Shown piece after piece: positions 1-5,907 of a stretch of DNA of 9,382 nucleotides (position 1 is the first letter of the stretch; every line of letters starts with the position of its first letter). This DNA is from an uncultured Paracoccaceae bacterium (GTDB lineage Bacteria; Pseudomonadota; Alphaproteobacteria; Rhodobacterales; Rhodobacteraceae). The notes beneath the pieces were generated by a model. That model made no database searches. It saw nothing but the letters and a program-made list of their open reading frames with translations, and was not told where the DNA came from. The translations under genes and the position numbers were made by a program. Where the stretch lies: assembly GCA_937907485.1 (NCBI GenBank), contig CALESR010000359.1, positions 1 through 9,382 of the forward strand. Direction: 5' to 3'.

Positions 1-175
1 TCGGCGCGGTTTGCAGCGTTGGCGCACTGTCGTCGGGCAGCCACCGCCATTTGGTCCTTGATCTGGCGTGAGTCCTTGAAGCGCGATGAAAGCAGGGCCT
101 CGCGCCCTTTCCTTTCCCCCCCATCCGTGCAATAGGCCCCTGCCAAGTGAAGCACCCCCCGGACAGGAGCATCCC

Positions 176-1627
176 ATGGCGATTCGTGAAGCCCTCACCT
201 TTGACGATGTCCTGCTGGTCCCGGCGGCCTCGACGGTCTTGCCCTCGATGGCGGATGTCAGCACGCAGGTGACGCGGTCGATCCGGATGAACATTCCGCT
301 CTTGTCCTCGGCGATGGACACGGTGACCGAGGCCAAGATGGCGATTGCCATGGCGCAGGCCGGAGGCATCGGCGTGATCCACCGCAACCTCGACCCCGAG
401 CGGCAGGCCGACGAGGTGCGCCGGGTCAAGCGCTTTGAATCCGGCATCGTCTTCAACCCGGTTACCTTGACGCCCGACCAGACCCTCGCCGACGCCCGCG
501 CGCTGGCCGAGCGGTTCAACATCACCGGCTTTCCGGTGGTCGATGCGGCGGGGCGGGTCGTCGGCATCATCACCAACCGCGACATGCGCTTTGCCACCGA
601 TCCGCGCACGCCGGTCCGCGCGATGATGACCTCCGAGGCGCTGGTCATCCTGCGCGAACCCGCCGACCGCGAGCAGGCGCGCAGCCTGATGCATGGGCGG
701 CGGATCGAGAAGCTGCTGGTGGTCAATGCCGAAGGGCGGCTGACCGGCCTGTTGACGCTGAAGGACACCGAAAAGGCGGTGCTGCACCCGATGGCCTGCA
801 AGGACAGCGAGGGGCGGCTGCGCGTGGCGGCGGCCTCGACGGTGGGCGATGCGGGGTATGAACGTTCGGCCATGCTGATCGACGCGGGCGTCGATCTGGT
901 GGTGATCGACACCGCGCATGGCCATTCGGCCTCGGTGGCCGAGGCGGTCGAGCGGGTCAAGACCCTGTCGAATACCGTGCAGGTGGTGGCCGGCAACGTC
1001 GCCACGGCCGAGGCGACGCGGGCGCTGATCGGCGCCGGGGCGGACGCGGTCAAGGTGGGCATCGGTCCCGGCAGCATCTGCACCACGCGGATCGTCGCCG
1101 GTGTCGGCGTGCCGCAACTGACGGCGATCATGGATGCGGCCGGGGCGGCGGGTGATGTGCCGATCATCGCCGACGGCGGCATCAAGTATTCCGGCGATTT
1201 CGCCAAGGCGATTGCCGCCGGGGCGTCCTGCGCGATGGTCGGCAGCGCCATCGCCGGCACCGACGAGGCGCCGGGCGAGGTGATCCTCTATCAGGGCCGC
1301 AGCTATAAATCCTATCGCGGGATGGGCAGCCTGGGCGCGATGGCGCGCGGCTCGGCCGACCGCTATTTCCAAAAGGACGCCGCCTCGGACAAGCTGGTGC
1401 CCGAGGGGATTGAGGGGCAGGTGCCTTACAAGGGCCCGGTCTCGAACGTGCTGCACCAGATGGTCGGCGGCCTGCGCGCGGCGATGGGGTATACCGGCAA
1501 CCGCACGCTGCCCGAAATGCGCACCGGCTGCGATTTCGTCCGCATCACCGGCGCCGGGCTCAAGGAAAGCCACGTCCACGACGTGCAGATCACCCGCGAG
1601 AGCCCGAATTACCGCATGGACGGCTGA
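176..1627 (+). CDS. guaB: Inosine-5'-monophosphate dehydrogenase
   Basis: This cytosolic enzyme oxidises IMP to XMP with NAD+, the committed step of GMP synthesis. The 483-residue protein has the usual bacterial length. It shows the N-terminal LTFDDVLLVP motif (residues 7-16) and a barrel interrupted by a tandem CBS module at about 92-205. The catalytic loop GIGPGSICTTR carries the nucleophile Cys302. The mobile flap SYRGMGSLGAM lies at 379-389, and the DRYFQ segment holds the Arg396-Tyr397 pair that activates water in this family. An in-frame ATG exists at 86, but I chose 176. There the protein begins MAIREALTFDD like its relatives, and AGGAG at about 166-170 is well placed; the extra 30 codons look like leader sequence. 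The CBS pair suggests allosteric control by nucleotides, as known for the family. No convincing promoter was found upstream. The gene is followed after 74 bases by a small membrane-protein gene on the same strand. Confidence 0.97.
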   Translation: MAIREALTFDDVLLVPAASTVLPSMADVSTQVTRSIRMNIPLLSSAMDTVTEAKMAIAMAQAGGIGVIHRNLDPERQADEVRRVKRFESGIVFNPVTLTPDQTLADARALAERFNITGFPVVDAAGRVVGIITNRDMRFATDPRTPVRAMMTSEALVILREPADREQARSLMHGRRIEKLLVVNAEGRLTGLLTLKDTEKAVLHPMACKDSEGRLRVAAASTVGDAGYERSAMLIDAGVDLVVIDTAHGHSASVAEAVERVKTLSNTVQVVAGNVATAEATRALIGAGADAVKVGIGPGSICTTRIVAGVGVPQLTAIMDAAGAAGDVPIIADGGIKYSGDFAKAIAAGASCAMVGSAIAGTDEAPGEVILYQGRSYKSYRGMGSLGAMARGSADRYFQKDAASDKLVPEGIEGQVPYKGPVSNVLHQMVGGLRAAMGYTGNRTLPEMRTGCDFVRITGAGLKESHVHDVQITRESPNYRMDG

Positions 1628-1654
1628 CCGCTTGCGGCCAGCCCCCGCTTGCGG
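1628..1654. repeat. Two direct copies of palindrome CCGCTTGCGG directly after guaB stop
   Basis: CCGCTTGCGG occurs at 1628-1637 and again at 1645-1654, the first copy touching the guaB TGA. Each copy is an inverted repeat (CCGC-TT-GCGG) that could form a tiny hairpin. A further weak stem, GGCAG/CTGCC with 1653-1657 pairing 1675-1679, follows. There is no T-tract, so this is not a standard intrinsic terminator. The reverse complement of the same 10-mer directly follows the eno stop. Confidence 0.5.
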
Positions 1655-1701
1655 CAGGGTAGGGTCCGAGGACACTGCCCGAGAAGACTGGGAGCCCCGC
1701 C

Positions 1702-1983
1702 ATGCCGCCGCCTGACGACACCGACCTCGAACCCGCCAACCGCGAGGTCTGGCCGCGTATCCTGTGGATCGTGGTGATGACCATGCTGATCTCGGTGGCG
1801 CAGTCGATCCTGTTTGCCGTCGCCGTCTTGCAGATGGTGTTCCTGATCGCGCAAAAGGGCCGCCCGAACGAGGAACTGGGCGATTTCGGCGCCATGGTCG
1901 GCGCCTGGATTGCCAAGGCCGCGCGCTATCAATCCGCCGCCAGCGATGACAAACCCTGGCCCTGGACGCCGATGGGCTCGTAG
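1702..1983 (+). CDS. DUF4389-type small membrane protein
   Basis: This 93-residue inner-membrane protein has an acidic N-terminus, a long hydrophobic stretch at about 19-51 (one long or two tightly packed helices), and a cytosolic tail. The tail contains a pattern I recognise from the DUF4389 family: (R/K)PNEELGDFG at 54-63, an aromatic segment around WIAKAARY, and KPWPW near the end. Members are small proteins without an established function. A GGGAG lies about seven bases before the ATG. The gene sits 74 bases after guaB in the same direction. It may be read through from guaB, since no T-rich terminator separates them, but no functional link to purine synthesis should be assumed. It converges on the transporter gene that follows. 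The family call comes from memory of the motif pattern, not a search. Confidence 0.85.
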   Translation: MPPPDDTDLEPANREVWPRILWIVVMTMLISVAQSILFAVAVLQMVFLIAQKGRPNEELGDFGAMVGAWIAKAARYQSAASDDKPWPWTPMGS

Positions 1984-2004
1984 GGTGCGTCGTCCCGACG
2001 CCCC
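1983..2004. terminator. GC-rich hairpin between convergent genes
   Basis: GCGTCG (1987-1992) pairs with CGACGC (1996-2001) across a 3-base loop. GGG (1983-1985) can extend the stem with CCC (2002-2004) past one bulged T. It fills most of the 27-base gap between the DUF4389 stop and the stop of the convergent transporter gene. There is no T-tract on either strand, so it may act as a weak bidirectional terminator or mRNA 3' stabiliser rather than a classic intrinsic terminator. Confidence 0.4.
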
Positions 2005-2010
2005 TTGCCC

Positions 2011-2892
2011 CTAGCGCCGGTTGATCAGCACCAACCCCGCCACCAGCAGCGCCAGCGCCACCGGGGTCAGCGGGCCGACCGCCTCACCCAGCAGCAGCCA
2101 CCCCAGCAGCGCACTCAGGATCGGCGTCAGAAAGCTGAAACTGGCCACCGTGCCACTGGGATAACGCGCCAGCGCCCAGAACCACAGAACGAACCCCAGC
2201 GTCACCACACCCAGCGCCTGCACCAGCAGGATCACCGCCTGAAATGCGGTGAACTCGCGCACCAGAGGGTCGCCGAACAGCGGTGCTGCGGCCAGCAGCA
2301 ACACGCTCGACACTGCCACCTGCCAGAAGATCTGCGTCTCGGGCGCCGTGCCGCCCAACCGGGTGCGCCGCGCCGCCACCACCACCGCAGCCCAGGCCAT
2401 CCCCGCCACCAGCGCCGCCAGATCGCCGGTCAGACTGCCCTCGGACCCGGCGCCGCGCCCGGCCAGCGTCAGCACCACACCACCAAAGCCCAGCAGGAAT
2501 CCCAGCGCCCGCAGCGGCGTCAACCGCTCGCCGGGAAACAGGAAATGCGCCGCCACCGCCAGCCAGATCGGCATGGCGTAAAAGATCGAACTGGCCCGCA
2601 CCACCCCGGTATGATCGAGCGCGACGAACAGCAGCAGGAACTCGACGCTAAAGCACAGGCCCATCACCAGCCCGCCGCGCCAGAGGTCCGCGCGAAAGGC
2701 GATGCCCCGCCAGCGCATCCAGCCCGCCAGCGCGCCCACCGCGATGACACTGCGCAGCCCGGCCAGAAACACCGGCTGCAACCCGCTATTTCCAAGCTTT
2801 ATCAACACATTGTTCATGCCAAACAGCATGGCGAGGCCAAAGAGCAGCCAAAAGCCGATCAGGTCCAGCGGGCGACGGGTCGTGGGGATCAT
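2011..2892 (-). CDS. EamA/DMT-superfamily transporter (first of divergent pair)
   Basis: This 293-residue integral membrane protein has the layout of the drug/metabolite transporter superfamily: two EamA repeats of about five helices each, with almost no soluble loops. The first repeat covers roughly residues 11-145 and the second 155-290. Each ends near the family's helix-capping GE motif (FPGERLT at about 120-125, LLGEAVG at about 268-273). A substrate cannot be assigned; EamA proteins export or import many small metabolites. The reading frame continues upstream into the neighbouring gene. I start at the ATG at 2892 because the protein then begins MIPTTRRPLDLIGFW, with positive charges before helix 1, and AGGTG lies nine bases upstream. 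The upstream extension has no transporter character and would run inside the divergent gene. The gene is divergent from a second EamA transporter across 126 bases. Confidence 0.9.
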   Translation of the reverse strand: MIPTTRRPLDLIGFWLLFGLAMLFGMNNVLIKLGNSGLQPVFLAGLRSVIAVGALAGWMRWRGIAFRADLWRGGLVMGLCFSVEFLLLFVALDHTGVVRASSIFYAMPIWLAVAAHFLFPGERLTPLRALGFLLGFGGVVLTLAGRGAGSEGSLTGDLAALVAGMAWAAVVVAARRTRLGGTAPETQIFWQVAVSSVLLLAAAPLFGDPLVREFTAFQAVILLVQALGVVTLGFVLWFWALARYPSGTVASFSFLTPILSALLGWLLLGEAVGPLTPVALALLVAGLVLINRR

Positions 2893-3018
2893 GCGGTTTT
2901 GCACCTGTGAAACATCCCCGCGACTGAACCGCGCCCGCGCCGCCGGGTCAAGCCCCGGCAGGGCCTTTCCCTTGCCCCTCGAACGGGTTAAGGGACAGTT
3001 CTTCACAGGAGAAGCATC
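2893..3018. promoter_or_regulatory. Divergent intergenic region with shared TTCACAGG leader element
   Basis: These 126 bases must carry the promoters of both EamA genes. An exact 8-bp inverted repeat, CCTGTGAA (2904-2911) and TTCACAGG (3002-3009), lies at its two ends. In each mRNA the element reads TTCACAGG(T/A)G and includes the Shine-Dalgarno core of that gene. A separate perfect hairpin, GCCGGG (2942-2947) with CCCGGC (2954-2959) and a 6-base loop, sits in the middle. I could not assign convincing -35/-10 pairs to either strand. Confidence 0.5.
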
Positions 3019-3888
3019 ATGGCCAGCCTGCAAGGACCAATCCTGATGGTGGCGGCAATGGTCGGCTTCGCCGTCGAGGACGCGGTCATCAAGACGCTGG
3101 CGGCCCGGATGCCGCCCGGCCAGATCGCGCTGGCGCTGGGGCTGATCGGCGGCACGGTCTTTGCCCTCTTGCTGCGCCGCCACGGGCTGCGCCTCCTGGT
3201 GCCGCAGGCCTTGCGCGGCGCGGCGCTGGTGCGCAATCTGGCCGAGGTCGGCGCGGTCATCACCATGACCTTGGGCGTCGCGCTGGTGCCGCTGAGCGTG
3301 GTGTCCTCGATCCTGCAGGCGATGCCCTTGGCGGTCACGATGGGCGCGGCGCTGGTCCTTGGCGAAAAGGTCGGCTGGCGCCGCTGGAGCGCGATCCTCG
3401 TGGGCTTTGTCGGCGTGCTGATGATCGTGCGGCCGGGCTTCGCGGGCTTTGACCGGCTGGCGCTGATCCCACTGGCGGCGGTGGTCTTTCTCAGCGTGCG
3501 CGACATCGCTACGCGCCGGGTGGCTGGCGCGGTCTCGTCCCTGCAGGTGGCGGGCTGGGGGTTTCTGGCGGCTCTGCCCGGCGGCTTGTTGATGCTGGCG
3601 ATGCGCGGTGAGGTGCCGGTGCTGCCCGCCGCCACCGACGCCCTGCTGCTGGTCGGCATGGCGATCATCGGCATCGCGGCTTACGGCGCCTTGGTGCGCG
3701 CGACCCGCGCCGATACCCTCGCCGTGACGACGCCGTTTCGCTACTCGCGCCTCGTCTTTGCCATGCTGATCGGGGTCATCGTCTTTGGCGAGCGCCCGGA
3801 CGGCTGGACGCTGGCCGGTTCGGCGCTGGTGGTGGCGGCCGGGCTTTACACCATGCTGCGCGAAATGCGGCTTGCCCGGTTGCGCTAA
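3019..3888 (+). CDS. EamA/DMT-superfamily transporter (second of divergent pair)
   Basis: This 289-residue inner-membrane protein consists almost entirely of hydrophobic helices, in the two-repeat, ten-helix EamA pattern. Repeat one covers roughly 6-138 and includes VVSSILQAMPLAVTMGAALVLGEKV-type family sequence (about 94-118). Repeat two covers roughly 147-280 and contains the matching VFGERPDGW segment at about 255-263. Short charged stretches (LRRHGLR, DIATRRV, REMRLARLR at the C-terminus) mark the likely cytosolic side. AGGAG at 3007-3011 sits seven bases before the ATG, so the start is well supported. The sequence differs clearly from the divergent EamA protein, so the two are not a recent duplication. 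The substrate is unknown. The gene ends 71 bases before eno; no strong terminator separates them, but eno appears to have its own promoter. Confidence 0.9.
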   Translation: MASLQGPILMVAAMVGFAVEDAVIKTLAARMPPGQIALALGLIGGTVFALLLRRHGLRLLVPQALRGAALVRNLAEVGAVITMTLGVALVPLSVVSSILQAMPLAVTMGAALVLGEKVGWRRWSAILVGFVGVLMIVRPGFAGFDRLALIPLAAVVFLSVRDIATRRVAGAVSSLQVAGWGFLAALPGGLLMLAMRGEVPVLPAATDALLLVGMAIIGIAAYGALVRATRADTLAVTTPFRYSRLVFAMLIGVIVFGERPDGWTLAGSALVVAAGLYTMLREMRLARLR

Positions 3889-3903
3889 CCCCCGCTGCGG
3901 CCC

Positions 3904-3932
3904 TTCCCACGCCCCCTTGGCGCGGCTATAGA
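3904..3932 (+). promoter_or_regulatory. Candidate sigma-70 type promoter of eno
   Basis: TTCCCA (3904-3909) and TATAGA (3927-3932) are separated by exactly 17 bases, each matching four of six consensus positions. The start of transcription would fall near 3939, giving a leader of about 20 bases before the ATG at 3960. A TATAG-type -10 followed by a GC-rich discriminator fits constitutive promoters in this group. It lies in the only non-coding gap before eno. Confidence 0.45.
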
Positions 3933-3950
3933 GGCCGCGACAACCATATG

Positions 3951-3955
3951 AGGGG
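3951..3955 (+). promoter_or_regulatory. Ribosome-binding site deciding the eno start
   Basis: AGGGG lies four bases before the ATG at 3960 and overlaps the codons after an in-frame ATG at 3948. No Shine-Dalgarno sequence precedes 3948 at a useful distance, so 3960 is the better start. The spacing is on the short side. Confidence 0.6.
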
Positions 3956-3959
3956 CGCC

Positions 3960-5237
3960 ATGACTATTATTCTCGACATCATCGGCCGCGAGATCCTCGA
4001 CAGCCGGGGCAACCCGACGGTCGAGGTGGATGTGATCCTCGAGGACGGCACGATGGGCCGCGCCGCGGTGCCCTCGGGCGCCTCGACCGGCGCGCATGAG
4101 GCCGTCGAGCGCCGCGACGGCGACAAGGCGCGCTATCTGGGCAAGGGCGTGCTGCACGCCGTCGCCGCCGTCAACGGCGAGATCGCCGAGGCGCTGAACG
4201 GCATCGACGCCACCGAGCAGGTCGCCATCGACCGCGCGCTGATCGAACTGGACGGCACGCCGAACAAGTCGCGGCTGGGCGCCAACGCCATTCTGGGCGT
4301 CTCGCTGGCCGTCGCCAAGGCCGCCGCCGACGCCAGCGCGATGCCACTGTATCGCTATGTCGGCGGCACGTCCGCGCGGATCCTGCCAGTGCCGATGATG
4401 AACATCATCAACGGCGGCGAGCATGCCGACAATCCCATCGACATTCAGGAATTCATGATCATGCCGATCAGCGCGGACAATATCCGCGACGCGGTGCGCA
4501 TGGGGTCCGAGGTGTTCCATACGCTGAAAAAGGAACTCAGCGCCGCCGGGCTGAACACCGGGATCGGCGATGAAGGCGGTTTTGCCCCCAATCTCAGCTC
4601 TGCCCGCGATGCGCTTGATTTCATTCTGAAATCCATCGAAAAGGCTGGCTATCGCCCCGGCGAGGATATTTGTCTGGCATTGGACTGCGCCTCGACCGAA
4701 TACTTCAGGAACGGCCAGTATGTCATGGCAGGCGAAGGAAAATCCTTCACCGCGGCGGAAAACGTCGACTATCTGGCGGCGCTGGTGCGCGACTATCCGA
4801 TCATCTCGATCGAAGACGGCATGGCCGAGGATGACTGGGATGGCTGGAAGCTGCTGACCGACACGCTGGGCGGCAAGGTGCAACTGGTCGGCGACGACCT
4901 CTTTGTCACCAACCCGGCGCGTCTGGCGCGCGGCATCAAGGCCGGTGTCGCCAACTCGATGCTGGTCAAGGTCAACCAGATCGGCACCCTGACCGAGACC
5001 CTGCAGGCCGTCGAAATGGCGCATCGGGCGCGCTATTCCAACGTCATGAGCCACCGGTCCGGCGAGACCGAGGATGCGACGATTGCCGACCTCGCCGTCG
5101 CCACCAATTGCGGGCAGATCAAGACCGGCTCGCTGGCGCGCTCGGACCGGCTGGCCAAGTATAACCAGTTGATCCGCATCGAGGAAATGCTGGGCGAAGT
5201 GGCCGAATACGCCGGGCGCTCGATTCTGCGCGGTTGA
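3960..5237 (+). CDS. eno: Enolase (phosphopyruvate hydratase)
   Basis: This enzyme converts 2-phosphoglycerate to phosphoenolpyruvate in glycolysis, and the reverse in gluconeogenesis; it is a Mg2+-dependent cytosolic enzyme. The 425-residue protein matches alphaproteobacterial length. Visible landmarks are the N-terminal ILDSRGNPTVEVDV, the mobile loop SGAST at 39-43, GGEHADN with His155, and the proton donor Glu205 in GDEGGFAP. The Mg2+ ligands are Asp242, Glu285 (SIEDGM) and Asp312 (GDDLF), the proton acceptor is Lys337 (LVKVNQ), and SHRSGETED lies at 364-372. An in-frame ATG at 3948 would add only MRGA; 3960 fits the family N-terminus and the ribosome site. The gene has its own likely promoter and a strong terminator, so it is probably monocistronic. 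A stretch at about 4600-4750 is clearly less GC-rich than the rest of the gene and uses rarer codons such as AGG and GGA. Confidence 0.98.
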   Translation: MTIILDIIGREILDSRGNPTVEVDVILEDGTMGRAAVPSGASTGAHEAVERRDGDKARYLGKGVLHAVAAVNGEIAEALNGIDATEQVAIDRALIELDGTPNKSRLGANAILGVSLAVAKAAADASAMPLYRYVGGTSARILPVPMMNIINGGEHADNPIDIQEFMIMPISADNIRDAVRMGSEVFHTLKKELSAAGLNTGIGDEGGFAPNLSSARDALDFILKSIEKAGYRPGEDICLALDCASTEYFRNGQYVMAGEGKSFTAAENVDYLAALVRDYPIISIEDGMAEDDWDGWKLLTDTLGGKVQLVGDDLFVTNPARLARGIKAGVANSMLVKVNQIGTLTETLQAVEMAHRARYSNVMSHRSGETEDATIADLAVATNCGQIKTGSLARSDRLAKYNQLIRIEEMLGEVAEYAGRSILRG

Positions 5238-5247
5238 CCGCAAGCGG
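5238..5247. repeat. Palindrome CCGCAAGCGG directly after eno stop
   Basis: The 10-mer is the exact reverse complement of the CCGCTTGCGG copies after guaB and, as there, touches the TGA stop codon. It can form CCGC/GCGG with a two-base loop. It lies 15 bases before the main eno terminator stem and is not needed to explain termination. Confidence 0.5.
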
Positions 5248-5262
5248 TGAAGATTTCCTGAC

Positions 5263-5300
5263 GGGCGCAGCCGGGTGACCCCCCGGTTGCGCCCATTTTT
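5263..5300 (+). terminator. Strong intrinsic terminator of eno
   Basis: A 13-bp stem pairs 5263-5275 (GGGCGCAGCCGGG) with 5282-5294 (CCCGGTTGCGCCC). Its only imperfection is a G-U pair (5270 with 5287). The loop is TGACCC and ATTTTT follows at 5295-5300. This is a textbook Rho-independent terminator and isolates eno from the next gene. Confidence 0.93.
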
Positions 5301-5317
5301 CATGACAATTTGAGGGG

Positions 5318-5332
5318 TTAAGCGAGTGTTAA
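5318..5332 (+). promoter_or_regulatory. CtrA-like box TTAA-N7-TTAA
   Basis: TTAA at 5318-5321 and TTAA at 5329-5332 are separated by exactly seven bases, which is the layout of the alphaproteobacterial CtrA response-regulator site (TTAA-N7-TTAA, often with a C after each half; here each is followed by G). It stands 46 bases before the ATG at 5379. A weak CCTAGG -10-like hexamer at 5342-5347 would place the box over the -35 region, where CtrA usually activates. The match is by pattern only. Confidence 0.5.
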
Positions 5333-5368
5333 GGGCGCGGGCCTAGGCTGGGGGGATCGTTCATCCAT

Positions 5369-5372
5369 GAGG
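5369..5372 (+). promoter_or_regulatory. Ribosome-binding site deciding the start of the proline-rich gene
   Basis: GAGG lies six bases before the ATG at 5379, and overlaps an in-frame ATG at 5367. The ATG at 5367 has only a G-run (5350-5356) ten bases upstream. The downstream start is preferred; the arrangement closely resembles the eno start. Confidence 0.45.
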
Positions 5373-5378
5373 TTCGCC

Positions 5379-5753
5379 ATGTCCAGCGTCCTGTCTCCCC
5401 TTGCCCCCGTCACGCCCCTCACCCGCGAGGGGCCGGTCGGCCCGCATGCCGCCCGCCCCGTGACGCCGGTGGAAACCGCGCGCGCGGTGCGGCCCGTCCA
5501 GCCGGATACCGCCGCCGAATTGGTGCGCAACCCGGCCTCGCACGAACGCCCGGTCGGCCCGCCGCCCACCTTTGATGTCAATGTGTTGCAAGACATCCGC
5601 GCCCGGCTCAAGGATGCTCCACCGCCTGAGGACGCTGCCGAACCGGCCGAGGCCGACGAACCCGCAGCCCCCGCAGTCGAGGCGCCGCCCATCGAATTCG
5701 CCCGCGTGCCGGAAGGCCCGGAAGAGACGCACGCCCTCGACAAGAAGGTCTGA
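5379..5753 (+). CDS. Small proline/alanine-rich protein of unknown function
   Basis: I do not recognise this 124-residue protein. It has no signal peptide, membrane segment or known motif. The first 63 residues are rich in Pro, Val, Ala and Arg (for example PLAPVTPLTREGPVGP), suggesting disorder. The only segment likely to fold is FDVNVLQDIRARLKDA at about 65-80, a short amphipathic helix. After it comes an acidic Pro/Ala/Glu stretch to about 105 and then a charged end, ALDKKV. Net character runs from basic at the N-terminus to acidic at the C-terminus. The start could be 5367 (four more residues), but GAGG favours 5379. It stands alone between the eno terminator and a bidirectional terminator, with a CtrA-like box upstream, so it is probably transcribed by itself. 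A cell-cycle, motility or gene-transfer-agent link would fit CtrA control but is inference. Coding status is supported by the ribosome site and clean flanking signals; no homology is claimed. Confidence 0.75.
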   Translation: MSSVLSPLAPVTPLTREGPVGPHAARPVTPVETARAVRPVQPDTAAELVRNPASHERPVGPPPTFDVNVLQDIRARLKDAPPPEDAAEPAEADEPAAPAVEAPPIEFARVPEGPEETHALDKKV

Positions 5754-5848
5754 TTGCTCGGTCAGTGCCGACTACTCGACCGCGGGCAGCGCCCTTGGTC
5801 CGCTTGTGCGTGCCCGCAATGCCCCGGTTTTCACCGGCCTTGGTCGTC

Positions 5849-5888
5849 AAAAAAAGACCGGCGCGCAGGGAGGGGACGCGCCGGTTTT
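5849..5888. terminator. Bidirectional intrinsic terminator between the proline-rich gene and preA
   Basis: ACCGGCGCG (5857-5865) pairs perfectly with CGCGCCGGT (5877-5885) around an 11-base loop. On the plus strand TTTT follows at 5885-5888. On the minus strand the seven A residues at 5849-5855 become a seven-T tract. It can therefore end both the plus-strand gene stopping at 5753 and the minus-strand preT-preA operon stopping at 5908. It is stronger for the minus strand. The stretch 5754-5848 before it holds nothing recognisable. Confidence 0.9.
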
Positions 5889-5907
5889 AGTGATCGTTGC
5901 GCCGGGG

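Noticed and set aside
1..175. Possible C-terminal fragment of an upstream plus-strand gene ending at TGA 69-71, and an AATAGG-like -10 for guaB near 131-136
   Set aside because: Two plus-strand frames are open across the first bases and neither short peptide is recognisable, so the fragment is undecided. No -35 sits at a good distance from AATAGG.
86..175. 30-codon N-terminal extension of guaB
   Set aside because: The extension is proline-rich and unlike any IMPDH N-terminus, and the ATG at 176 has a good ribosome site and the family start.
2005..2910. Plus-strand open frame opposite the first EamA gene (301 codons)
   Set aside because: Its extreme Gln/His/Arg composition is the reverse complement of leucine/alanine-rich helices; it is not a real protein.
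2972..3000. Promoter TTGCCC...ACAGTT for the second EamA gene
   Set aside because: The spacing is correct, but the -10 hexamer matches the consensus too poorly.
2893..3183. 97-codon upstream extension of the minus-strand EamA transporter
   Set aside because: It is charged and non-hydrophobic, runs inside the divergent gene, and has no transporter character; the ATG at 2892 has a ribosome site.
3885..5303. Long open frame opposite eno (472 codons, minus strand)
   Set aside because: It mirrors the codon bias of eno in GC-rich DNA, has His/Arg/Gly/Asp-rich composition typical of such shadows, and runs through the eno terminator.
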